38,595 bases of DNA. It comes from Nitrospirota bacterium (GTDB taxonomy: Bacteria; Nitrospirota; UBA9217). Position numbers and translations under genes: made by a program. The notes under the pieces are model-generated. The model had not been told where the DNA came from and made no database searches. It saw only the letters and a list, made by a program, of their open reading frames with translations. The stretch is taken from contig JAJXTW010000004.1 of NCBI GenBank assembly GCA_021783455.1, positions 1 to 38,595 on the forward strand. Reading direction: 5' to 3'. Positions 25,345 through 32,352 of the stretch are shown here, one piece after another (the stretch's first letter is position 1; each line of letters starts with the position of its first letter).

Positions 25345-25548
25345 ATGACATGTCCATTCTTAGCCGGAACAGGGGTGCTCATCTGTACGGTGAACAGCGG
25401 AGTATATGTTCCCAGTATTTTCGAGATCGAGGAATACTGCCAAAGCGAAAAATCCAAAAATTGTCCCTATCCTTCCTTAATTTTGTTCGGCATAGCTCAT
25501 GTTGCCAAAAAAGAAATAAGCCGTGGTCACGAGCGGCGATGTGACTGA
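25345..25548 (+). CDS. Small Cys-containing protein of unknown function
   Basis: A 67-residue protein that starts MTCPFLAGTGVLICTV and contains YVPSIFEIEEYCQSEKSKNCPYP. The four cysteines in the first 50 residues (CPF, IC, YC, NCP) suggest a small metal-binding or redox protein; I do not recognise a characterised family. AAGGAGG lies upstream at 25331-25337. The last dozen residues (KEISRGHERRCD) overlap the receiver-domain remnant in another frame, so the C-terminus may have been altered by a fusion or deletion. There is no operon partner. Confidence 0.55.
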   Translation: MTCPFLAGTGVLICTVNSGVYVPSIFEIEEYCQSEKSKNCPYPSLILFGIAHVAKKEISRGHERRCD

Positions 25549-25684
25549 TCCGGGCATGACCAACTTCAGGGAGTTTGGTTTCAAGGACTCACTGGTCAAA
25601 CCGTTCATTCCGGCTGAACTGTGGAGGTTCTCTCCGCCCTGGCCCCGATCGCTGATTGATGTTCTGTCAAAGCAAATCCGCTAG
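25520..25684 (+). pseudogene. Remnant of a receiver domain (hybrid kinase or regulator)
   Basis: In the frame starting at 25520 the sequence reads AVVTSGDVTDPGMTNFREFG and continues FKDSLVKPFIPAELW before losing similarity and stopping at 25684. This matches the last third of a CheY-like receiver: the switch Ser in VTSG and the conserved Lys-Pro in LVKPF, as in hybrid kinases with a DPVMANFREYGF-type segment. The frame is closed by TAA (25517-25519) just upstream, and the phospho-acceptor half is missing. It is a decayed fragment, not a gene. Confidence 0.6.
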
Positions 25685-25745
25685 CGAAAGTTCCTCCTTT
25701 ACTCTCTCCCGGCGCCTCCCGCAATTCCATCGAAGTATGCGCTTC

Positions 25746-25773
25746 TTGACTTCTCATGTCGCTATGCTATCCT
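25746..25773 (+). promoter_or_regulatory. Candidate promoter of the pentose-phosphate operon
   Basis: TTGACT (25746-25751) and TATCCT (25768-25773) are 16 bp apart, and TGC precedes the -10 (extended -10). The start would be near 25780, leaving a leader of roughly 135 nt before rpiB. Confidence 0.6.
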
Positions 25774-25841
25774 TTAATTAACCCTTCCCTCGCTGTTCCC
25801 ATTTAGAGACCGGAAAACGCATACAACAGTATTCAATACAT

Positions 25842-25885
25842 GTTGCCGCTTGCGGCGTCCGGATTCCGGCAACGGGGGAGTTTTT
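25842..25885 (+). other. Leader hairpins upstream of rpiB
   Basis: GTTGCCG (25842-25848) pairs with CGGCAAC (25867-25873), and a T5 run follows at 25881-25885. An alternative hairpin, GCCGC/GCGGC (25845-25849 and 25852-25856), uses the same left arm. Mutually exclusive folds in the leader hint at attenuation, but a G-rich spacer separates the stem from the T run. Confidence 0.3.
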
Positions 25886-25916
25886 CAGGTTGCACTCTGT
25901 CAGTGAGGTGAGTTGC

Positions 25917-26372
25917 ATGGATATAGCCATCGGAGCGGACCACGGCGGCTTTCAACTAAAAGCAATCCTTCTGGAATACCTTCGGAAGCTCGGCCATGCC
26001 GTGCAGGACCTCGGGGCTTTAGACAGCGAGCCTTCGGACTATCCTGACTATGCGCGAGCGGTGGCCAATGCCCTGATCGATGGAAGGGCGGAGCGTGGAA
26101 TCCTGATCTGCGGAAGCGGCGTGGGCGCCTCCGTGGCGGCGAATAAGTTCCCCGGAATCCGCGCAGCAATCTGTCACGACACCTTCTCCGCACACCAGGG
26201 CGTCGAGGATGACGACATGAATGTCTTGTGCCTCGGAGCGCGCATTGTGGGGCCGGAACTGGCAAAGGACATTGCGAGGACCTACCTGGCAGCCGCCTTT
26301 TCAGGCGCGGAGAGACACAAAAGAAGGCTGGAAAAGGTGAAGAATATTGAAAAAGAGTTTATGAAAGTATGA
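25917..26372 (+). CDS. rpiB: Ribose-5-phosphate isomerase B
   Basis: A 151-residue RpiB/LacAB-family sugar-phosphate isomerase interconverting ribulose 5-phosphate and ribose 5-phosphate. Visible are ADHGGF (D8, H9), the catalytic-type C65 in ILICGSGVGASVAANK and the loop SAHQGVEDDDMNVLCLGAR. In classical RpiB the HND triad supplies a histidine; here that position is D98, while H93 is nearby. GAGGTGAG supports the ATG at 25917 over an earlier in-frame codon. It is the first gene of the pentose-phosphate operon. Confidence 0.9.
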   Translation: MDIAIGADHGGFQLKAILLEYLRKLGHAVQDLGALDSEPSDYPDYARAVANALIDGRAERGILICGSGVGASVAANKFPGIRAAICHDTFSAHQGVEDDDMNVLCLGARIVGPELAKDIARTYLAAAFSGAERHKRRLEKVKNIEKEFMKV

Positions 26373-26499
26373 TTTACGGACACACTTGAAGCATAAATAG
26401 TTGAATCATAAAGTGCCGAGAAGTGGGAAGTAGCGCGGCGTGCCGGGTTGCGATGGACGCAGAAGTTTACGGGAAAGGACTTTGAGAGGAGAGATCAGT

Positions 26500-27453
26500 A
26501 TGAAACTGGGATATATTGGATTGGGGAAGATGGGCTACAACATGGCCGAACTGCTTCTTGAGAAAGGACACCAGCTTGTTGGTTACAACCGGAGTGCGGC
26601 GCCTGTCCAGAAAATAGCGCAGAAAGGGGCGAAGCCGGCAGATTCGATCGGCTCGCTCGTTGCGGCTTTGGAAACGCCGAGGCTGGTCTGGATTATGGTC
26701 CCCCATCAGGCTGTGGATGCAGTTTTGAAGGAGCTCACCTTGCACCTGGCGAAAGGCGACACGATCATAGACGGAGGAAACTCCCCATACAAGGAATCGA
26801 TCCGCAGGGGGCGGGAGCTGGAAGGAAAGGGGATCGATTTTCTCGACGCAGGAGTGAGCGGCGGGCCGCACGGCGCGCGAACGGGCGCCTGCATCATGGT
26901 GGGCGGCAAGCAGGAAGTGTTCAAGAAGTACGAACAGATTTTTCGCGACGCATCGGTTGAACAGGGATACGCCTATTTCGGCAAGACCGGCTCAGGCCAT
27001 TTCGTGAAAATGGTCCATAACGGTATTGAATACGGCATGATGCAGGCGCTTGCCGAAGGGTTTGCGATCCTCAAGGCGTCGGCATTCAACCTGGACCTGG
27101 CGAAGGTCGCAGACCTGTACAACCACCGGAGCGTGATCGAATCGCGGCTGGTAGGCTGGCTGAAAACCGCGTTCGAGCAGCATGGCACGGAGCTTGCGGA
27201 CATCTCGGGGGCCATTGCCCAGAGCGGGGAAGGAATGTGGACTGTAGATGCGGCAAAGGAGTTCGGTATTCCGGCGCCGATCATCAAGGGAGCGCTCGAT
27301 TTTCGTCTTCAGTCCGAGAAGCACCCGAGCTACAGCGGAAAGATCGTTTCGGCCCTCCGAAACCAGTTCGGCGGCCATGCAGTGGAAATAACGTCGAATC
27401 CTCTCAATGTCTCGAGGGAAGCAGGAAAGGCAAAGCAGAGAAAAATAGCATAA
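26500..27453 (+). CDS. gnd: 6-phosphogluconate dehydrogenase, decarboxylating (short form)
   Basis: A 317-residue protein of the short GntZ/Gnd type (the classical enzyme is about 470). The Rossmann start is YIGLGKMGYNMA (5-16), with N30-R31 at the nucleotide-specificity position. GVSGGPHGARTGA (118-130) is the substrate loop, and K170, N174 and E177 (GHFVKMVHNGIEYGMMQ) are the catalytic residues. It converts 6-phosphogluconate to ribulose 5-phosphate and CO2 with NAD(P). The ATG at 26500 with GAGGAG upstream is chosen over a 20-codon longer frame. It lies 127 bp after rpiB. Confidence 0.93.
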   Translation: MKLGYIGLGKMGYNMAELLLEKGHQLVGYNRSAAPVQKIAQKGAKPADSIGSLVAALETPRLVWIMVPHQAVDAVLKELTLHLAKGDTIIDGGNSPYKESIRRGRELEGKGIDFLDAGVSGGPHGARTGACIMVGGKQEVFKKYEQIFRDASVEQGYAYFGKTGSGHFVKMVHNGIEYGMMQALAEGFAILKASAFNLDLAKVADLYNHRSVIESRLVGWLKTAFEQHGTELADISGAIAQSGEGMWTVDAAKEFGIPAPIIKGALDFRLQSEKHPSYSGKIVSALRNQFGGHAVEITSNPLNVSREAGKAKQRKIA

Positions 27454-27513
27454 TCCGCAGAGATTGTTTGAGGATGCGAGCATGTGCAGGAAGAGAGTGA
27501 TGAGGTGATTGGT

Positions 27514-28398
27514 ATGAGACCACAGAATTTGAAAACAAGAGTATTCCTGGACGGCGGAAATCCCGAAGAGACCCGCGAGAGCATCAAGCTCCTCGGATTT
27601 CTTGACGGACAGACAACGAACCCGACGCTGATCTCCAAAAACCCCGAAGCCCGCAAGCGGCTTGAGCGGGGCAAGAAGTTCAGCGTCGATGAAATTTTCG
27701 ATTTTTACCGCGGCGTCGTAACGACCCTGAGCGGCCTGATCCCGAAGGGGTCTATTTCCATAGAGGTGTATTCCGACGCTGCGACCAAGGCGGATGCAAT
27801 GCTCCGGCAGGGCAAGGAGATGTTCACCTGGATCAAGAACGCCCATATAAAATTTCCGACAACGCGGGAAGGGCTCAGAGCAGCTGAACGGGCAGTGCAG
27901 GCCGGTATGCGCGTGAACATGACGCTCTGTTTTTCGCAGGAGCAGGCGGCCGCAGTGTACGCCGCGACCCGGGGCGCAAAAAAAGGGCAAGTCTTTGTTT
28001 CGCCTTTCATCGGGAGGCTGGATGACCGCGGCGAAAACGGAATGGATGTGATCGCGAACATCCTGCGCATGTACGCCCAGGGAGACGGCCATGTGGAAGT
28101 GCTGACCGCCAGCGTACGGAACCTCGACCACTTTCTGTATGCACTCAAGCTGGGTACGGACATCATCACCGCCCCCTATGAGGTTGTGCGGACCTGGGGA
28201 GAAAAGGGCATGCCGATGCCGGAAGATGGATACCGGTACGACGCAAAGTCGCTGCAGCCCATTTCCTATAGGGTGATCGATCTGAACAGACATTGGGAAG
28301 AGTACGATATTCGTCATGATCTGACGGACAAAGGCATGGAGAAGTTCTCTTCCGACTGGAACCAATTGATCACAACTGAACAGCGAAAGATAGCATAG
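27514..28398 (+). CDS. tal: Transaldolase-family protein
   Basis: A 294-residue class I aldolase of the transaldolase family. D13 (FLDGG), T34-T35-N36-P37 (TTNPTL), E84 (SIEVYS), the Schiff-base lysine K113 (HIKFPTT), N135 and T137 (NMTLCFS), and S163 and R168 (SPFIGR) all match the active site. Its length lies between the 220-residue TalC/FSA group and the 317-residue TalB group, and a C-terminal extension (about 240-294) is present. The ATG at 27514 follows GAGGTGA by 5 nt. It transfers the dihydroxyacetone unit in the non-oxidative branch and is 2 bp from zwf. Confidence 0.88.
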   Translation: MRPQNLKTRVFLDGGNPEETRESIKLLGFLDGQTTNPTLISKNPEARKRLERGKKFSVDEIFDFYRGVVTTLSGLIPKGSISIEVYSDAATKADAMLRQGKEMFTWIKNAHIKFPTTREGLRAAERAVQAGMRVNMTLCFSQEQAAAVYAATRGAKKGQVFVSPFIGRLDDRGENGMDVIANILRMYAQGDGHVEVLTASVRNLDHFLYALKLGTDIITAPYEVVRTWGEKGMPMPEDGYRYDAKSLQPISYRVIDLNRHWEEYDIRHDLTDKGMEKFSSDWNQLITTEQRKIA

Positions 28399-28400
28399 CT

Positions 28401-29972
28401 ATGGACGACATCGCTCTTCCGGAGAAAACCACGTGTGCTCCCCAGGAATCGGGCCCCATCCCGGCGTATCACCGTGTGGAGAACTGCGACGTGGAGGTTC
28501 CGCGGCCCGCGGCCCTGATCATCTTTGGCGCGTCCGGGGACCTGGCGTACCGGAAGCTTCTTCCTTCGCTCTACCGTCTCTATAAAAACAGGATGCTCGC
28601 GGAGCAGTTCTTCATCCTGGGCACAAGCCGGGTCGAGATGACCACGGAGCAGTACCGCGCATCATTGTACGACGCGATCAAGGTCGCGTTGCCGCGCGAT
28701 TTCGACCAGGCAATATGGGACAAGTTTGCGCCCCGTATTTATTATTCCACCTTCGACTATGGCAGCCTGGAGTCCTACACCAGAGAACTCGCGGATCTCC
28801 TTCCCAAGCTTGAAAGCAAGCATCAGACCACGGGTAACCGCATCTTTTATCTGGCCATTCCGCCCACCGTGTTCGAAGACGTGATTCACAACCTGGGCGC
28901 CGCGGGACTATCGCGGGAGGACAAGGGCTGCAGCCATCTCGTGATCGAGAAACCTTTTGGCTACGATCTTGCCTCCGCCCGTAAGCTGAACCGTCTCGTG
29001 CATACCCACTACAAGGAAAGCCAGATCTTCCGCATCGACCACTACCTGGCCAAGGAAACGGTGCAGAACGTCCTCATGTTCCGGTTTGCAAACTCTATCT
29101 TTGAACCGCTCTGGAACAGGAGGTATGTGGACCACGTTCAGATCACCGCGTCCGAGACCCTCGGCGTGGAACACCGCGCCGGCTACTATGAGCAGGCGGG
29201 CGTGATGCGCGATATGTTTCAGAACCACATGTTCCAGCTCCTCTGTCTCACCGCAATGGAGCCGCCCCCATTGTTTATCGCAGACCGGGTGCAGGATGAA
29301 AAGGCCAAGGTCCTTCGTTCCCTGAGACGCTTTTCCTCCGGAGAGTTTAATGACCACATCAGCATCGGTCAGTACACAAAGGGGACGATCAACGGCCGGG
29401 AAGTTCCCGCCTACGGGGATGAGCCTGGCGTGGACAAACAGTCGGCGACCCCGACGTTTGCGGCGATGAAGGTGTTCGTCGATAACTGGCGGTGGAACGG
29501 CGTTCCCTTCTATCTGCGCTCGGGAAAACGGCTAGCGAGCAGGCGAACGGAGATTTCCATTCATTTCAAGGATGTGCCGTACTCCATGTTTCCGGATTCG
29601 GTCACCGGTCCTATTGCACCCAATGTCATCCTCCTCAAAATACAGCCTGAGGAAGGCATGAGCCTTTTCCATCAAGCCAAGCAGGCAGGCACCAAGCTCT
29701 GTTTGAACACCGTGGAAATGAAACATGACTATCCGCGGGGCGTGGCGCTCGATGCGTACGAATGGGTCCTGCTCGACTGCATGCTCGGCGATCACATGCT
29801 CTTCATGCGGGAAGACAGCGTGGAGCTCGCGTGGTCGGCGCTCACCCCCGTGCTCGACGCGCTCGAATCGGACAAGGTCGTGCCGCTCGCGCGGTACGCA
29901 GCCGGCACCGACGGCCCTGCTGGGGCGCTGGACCTGCTCCGTAAAGACGGCCGCTCCTGGAGGCCTTTGTGA
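28401..29972 (+). CDS. zwf: Glucose-6-phosphate 1-dehydrogenase
   Basis: A 523-residue enzyme for the first oxidative step of the pathway. It shows the nucleotide-binding GASGDLAYRK (43-52), EKPFGYD (183-189) and the catalytic RIDHYLAKE (211-219), in which the histidine pair acts as the base. The N-terminal 35 residues are an extension before the Rossmann strand. It makes 6-phosphogluconolactone and NAD(P)H. It begins 2 bp after tal and its stop overlaps the pgl start (GTGA), indicating a single transcript. Confidence 0.96.
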   Translation: MDDIALPEKTTCAPQESGPIPAYHRVENCDVEVPRPAALIIFGASGDLAYRKLLPSLYRLYKNRMLAEQFFILGTSRVEMTTEQYRASLYDAIKVALPRDFDQAIWDKFAPRIYYSTFDYGSLESYTRELADLLPKLESKHQTTGNRIFYLAIPPTVFEDVIHNLGAAGLSREDKGCSHLVIEKPFGYDLASARKLNRLVHTHYKESQIFRIDHYLAKETVQNVLMFRFANSIFEPLWNRRYVDHVQITASETLGVEHRAGYYEQAGVMRDMFQNHMFQLLCLTAMEPPPLFIADRVQDEKAKVLRSLRRFSSGEFNDHISIGQYTKGTINGREVPAYGDEPGVDKQSATPTFAAMKVFVDNWRWNGVPFYLRSGKRLASRRTEISIHFKDVPYSMFPDSVTGPIAPNVILLKIQPEEGMSLFHQAKQAGTKLCLNTVEMKHDYPRGVALDAYEWVLLDCMLGDHMLFMREDSVELAWSALTPVLDALESDKVVPLARYAAGTDGPAGALDLLRKDGRSWRPL

Positions 29973-30706
29973 AAACCGATCCGGCCGTCCGGGTCTCGGT
30001 GTTCGATGACCTTGATTCTCTGAGCCGTGCTGCTGCTGACATATTTCTTTCGGTCGCGAGTGATGCCATTGCCCTCAGGGGAAGGTTTAGCGTTGCCCTT
30101 TCCGGCGGCTCCACGCCCCGGCGCCTGTACACGCTCCTTGCTTCCTCTGCATATCAGAACAGAGTCGATTGGTCCCATGTCCACCTGTTCTGGGCCGACG
30201 AACGCTGTGTTCCCCCTGATCATCGTGCGAGTAATTTCAAGCTGCTTTCCGACACGCTGCTGGGGCGCGTTTTTGTGCCGGAAAAAAACATTCACCGGAT
30301 GCACGGAGAAGCGGATGCCGAGGAAGCTGCCCGGGAATACGAGAATCAGCTCTCACATTTTTTCGGATCAAGCTCCCTGCCCGCCTTCGATCTCATCATG
30401 CTCGGCATGGGCGAGGACGGTCATACGGCGTCGCTCTTTCCGGGTTCTCCGGCTGTCCGGGAAAAAAAGCGCATGGTCGTTCCGGTGTATCTCGACAAGC
30501 CGAACATCGACCGGATCACGCTGACGCTTCCCGTTATTAATCATGCCGCCCGCGTGCTTTTCCTGGCCGCAGGAAAGACCAAAGCAGGCGTGATCCATCA
30601 TATCCTGGGCGAGGGCAATTCCCGCGAATATCCGGCAGGGCTGGTTTGTCCCGAGTCAGGCACGATTACCTGGTTTCTCGATCAGGAAGCTGCCGGGAAG
30701 TCATGA
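29969..30706 (+). CDS. pgl: 6-phosphogluconolactonase
   Basis: A 245-residue hydrolase of the NagB/lactonase fold, opening 6-phosphogluconolactone to 6-phosphogluconate. The family blocks are SVALSGGSTPRRLYTLL (phosphate binding), WADERCVPPDHRASNFK and LIMLGMGEDGHTASLFPGS. Its GTG start overlaps the zwf stop by 4 bp, so it is co-translated. It closes the rpiB-gnd-tal-zwf-pgl set. Confidence 0.95.
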   Translation: MKTDPAVRVSVFDDLDSLSRAAADIFLSVASDAIALRGRFSVALSGGSTPRRLYTLLASSAYQNRVDWSHVHLFWADERCVPPDHRASNFKLLSDTLLGRVFVPEKNIHRMHGEADAEEAAREYENQLSHFFGSSSLPAFDLIMLGMGEDGHTASLFPGSPAVREKKRMVVPVYLDKPNIDRITLTLPVINHAARVLFLAAGKTKAGVIHHILGEGNSREYPAGLVCPESGTITWFLDQEAAGKS

Positions 30707-30744
30707 AGCCGGTCAGAGCTCTTAACGGAAAAGTGTTGTGAAGC

Positions 30745-30764
30745 CGCCGGAGGCGTTCTTTTTT
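30745..30764 (+). terminator. Weak terminator after pgl
   Basis: CGCC (30745-30748) and GGCG (30752-30755) flank a GGA loop, followed by TTC and T6. The stem is only four strong base pairs, so termination may be partial. Confidence 0.4.
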
Positions 30765-30765
30765 A

Positions 30766-30774
30766 TGCTATGAT
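30766..30774 (+). promoter_or_regulatory. Extended -10 element before the 34-residue ORF
   Basis: TGC lies directly before TATGAT (30769-30774), an extended -10 with no clear -35. It overlaps the end of the preceding T run. It would drive the 34-residue ORF with a short leader. Confidence 0.4.
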
Positions 30775-30807
30775 TCATCTATACCACGGGAAAGGAGGTG
30801 ATACAGG

Positions 30808-30912
30808 ATGAAGAAGCCTTTAAGCAAGGATGCGCTTGCCAAAGAAGCGGCGTATTGGACGGTGCTGAAACAGCTGGCGAAGCAGAATCCTGGCACCGTA
30901 TGCCGCAAATGA
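30808..30912 (+). CDS. Small ORF (34 residues) with a perfect ribosome-binding site
   Basis: The frame encodes a basic, largely helical peptide starting MKKPLSKDALAKEAAYWTVL and ending TVCRK. AAAGGAGGTGAT (30790-30801) is a full-strength Shine-Dalgarno sequence, which argues for real translation. A second short frame (30909-30968, 19 residues, MKGLKELKLL start) overlaps its stop as ATGA. A terminator-like hairpin follows. No homologue is recognised. It could be a small functional peptide or, given the SPASM gene downstream, a modified-peptide precursor; that link is speculative. Confidence 0.5.
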   Translation: MKKPLSKDALAKEAAYWTVLKQLAKQNPGTVCRK

Positions 30913-30964
30913 AAGGGCTGAAAGAGCTAAAGTTGCTGGTCAGCAACGACGCCAAAGCAGCCGG

Positions 30965-31009
30965 ATAGAGCTGGTGTCCAGCGTTCTGCGGCGCCAGCTC
31001 TATTGCTTT
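30965..31009 (+). terminator. Hairpin, possible terminator or attenuator, before the radical SAM gene
   Basis: ATAGAGCTGG (30965-30974) is the exact reverse complement of CCAGCTCTAT (30994-31003); the stem extends inward with G-C and G-T pairs. The tail TGCTTT is weakly U-rich. The stop of the second short frame lies inside the stem. Confidence 0.55.
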
Positions 31010-31074
31010 ACTGATCATGACGGACGAAAGCCAATGGTACCTGCATCTCAGGCTTTTATTATTTCATCATCTCT

Positions 31075-32118
31075 ATGGCAACCACAAAACCCTTCGAATT
31101 TTTTGTTCAATGGCATCTCACGGAAAGCTGCAACCTCTCGTGCAGGCACTGTTACCAGGGCGAGCGGAGCAGCGAGGAATTGCCGCTCTCCGAGATAGCG
31201 CGCGGCGTCAATGAAGTGTCGGACATGATCAGAGACTGGTCCGAGGCATACGGGGTGGCTTTTTCCTCCAGCATGAACATCACCGGCGGCGAGCCTCTTT
31301 TGAGAAAAGACCTCTTCGAGATCCTGGGTGAGATCAAGGGGCGGGGGTTCAAAGTCTATCTGCTTACGAACGGGACGCTGATAAGCCGGGACCGCGCGCG
31401 GAAGCTTGCCGCTCTGGGGCTGGACGGGGTTCAGGTAAGCGTGGAAGGACCGGAGCATGTCCATGATGCCATCAGGGGCAAGGGAAGTTTCGCGGCGTCA
31501 ACAGACGGCATCGAGCGGCTTGTCGACGCGGGGCTGCCGGTGACGCTAAATGTCACGCTGTCGACCATGAATGCCTCGTCAATGAAAAAAATCATCGCTT
31601 TCGGTTCGCATTCAGGGGCCTGCCGTATCGGGTTTTCGCGGCTTGTTCCCGCCGGGAAAGGCAGGTCCCTGCTCTCACGGATGCTGACGAGAGAACAGGC
31701 GCGGGACCTCTATGAAGAACTCTTCGCGCTCGAGCTCAAAGGAATCGAGATCGTGACCGGCGACCCGGTCGCTTCGCAGATGAGGACGAAAACGAAGGTC
31801 GACGCCGGAAACGTAGCCATAAGCGGCTGCTCGGCAGGCGTGGCCGGTTTGACCATTCTTCCCAATGGAAACGTCACGCCCTGCCGGAGACTGCCCCTTG
31901 CTCTCGGCAATATTATGAAAGATTCACTCAGGGAGATCTGGGCGATGTCGCCGGTCCTCGGAGCGCTCAGGGACCGGAGCAGGTACAAGGGAAAATGCCG
32001 CGTCTGCGGGCATTGGGCGCAGTGCCGGGGGTGCCGGGCGATCGCCTACGCCTACTCACGGTCTCGCGGTGAGGACGATTTTCTTGCCGAGGACCCGCAG
32101 TGTTTTATTGAGCCGTAA
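31075..32118 (+). CDS. Radical SAM / SPASM-domain protein
   Basis: A 347-residue radical SAM enzyme. C19, C23 and C26 (CNLSCRHCY) bind the SAM-cleaving [4Fe-4S] cluster, and ITGGEPLL (69-76) is the GGE motif. The C-terminal SPASM domain holds C252, C270, C308, C311, C317, C320 and C343, enough for auxiliary clusters. The end (CRGCRAIAYAYSRS, then EDDFLAEDPQC) resembles NirJ/AhbC/AhbD haem-pathway and peptide-modifying enzymes, so the substrate is open. No ribosome-binding site is visible before the ATG. It is neither closely followed nor preceded by a metabolic gene. Confidence 0.85.
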   Translation: MATTKPFEFFVQWHLTESCNLSCRHCYQGERSSEELPLSEIARGVNEVSDMIRDWSEAYGVAFSSSMNITGGEPLLRKDLFEILGEIKGRGFKVYLLTNGTLISRDRARKLAALGLDGVQVSVEGPEHVHDAIRGKGSFAASTDGIERLVDAGLPVTLNVTLSTMNASSMKKIIAFGSHSGACRIGFSRLVPAGKGRSLLSRMLTREQARDLYEELFALELKGIEIVTGDPVASQMRTKTKVDAGNVAISGCSAGVAGLTILPNGNVTPCRRLPLALGNIMKDSLREIWAMSPVLGALRDRSRYKGKCRVCGHWAQCRGCRAIAYAYSRSRGEDDFLAEDPQCFIEP

Positions 32119-32238
32119 GATGATAGTTTTAGTACCTCAGAAATTGCAAAAGAGGGCGCGGATAACGACTTATGCCGAGGTGCAGGATTAACGCACGGCT
32201 TGGCTCTCTTGTCTCGCTTGCAGAGAAACCCTTTCCCG

Positions 32239-32267
32239 TTGACAAGGTCATGGTTGTATGCTATCTT
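32239..32267 (+). promoter_or_regulatory. Sigma-70 promoter of pal
   Basis: TTGACA (32239-32244) and TATCTT (32262-32267) are 17 bp apart, with TGC before the -10. It predicts an 80-nt leader for pal and is the clearest promoter in the window. No signal other than this is seen in the 234-bp gap. Confidence 0.7.
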
Positions 32268-32352
32268 TTGACTGTATTTTCGTACGTCGGGTTTTCGGGC
32301 CGCTTGTCTTACCAATATTCATTTTAAAAACAATCGAATAGAGGAGGATTTT

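Noticed and set aside
26992-28365. 457-codon minus-strand frame antisense to gnd and tal
   Set aside because: Lies exactly opposite two enzymes with intact active sites; no ribosome-binding site or family similarity.
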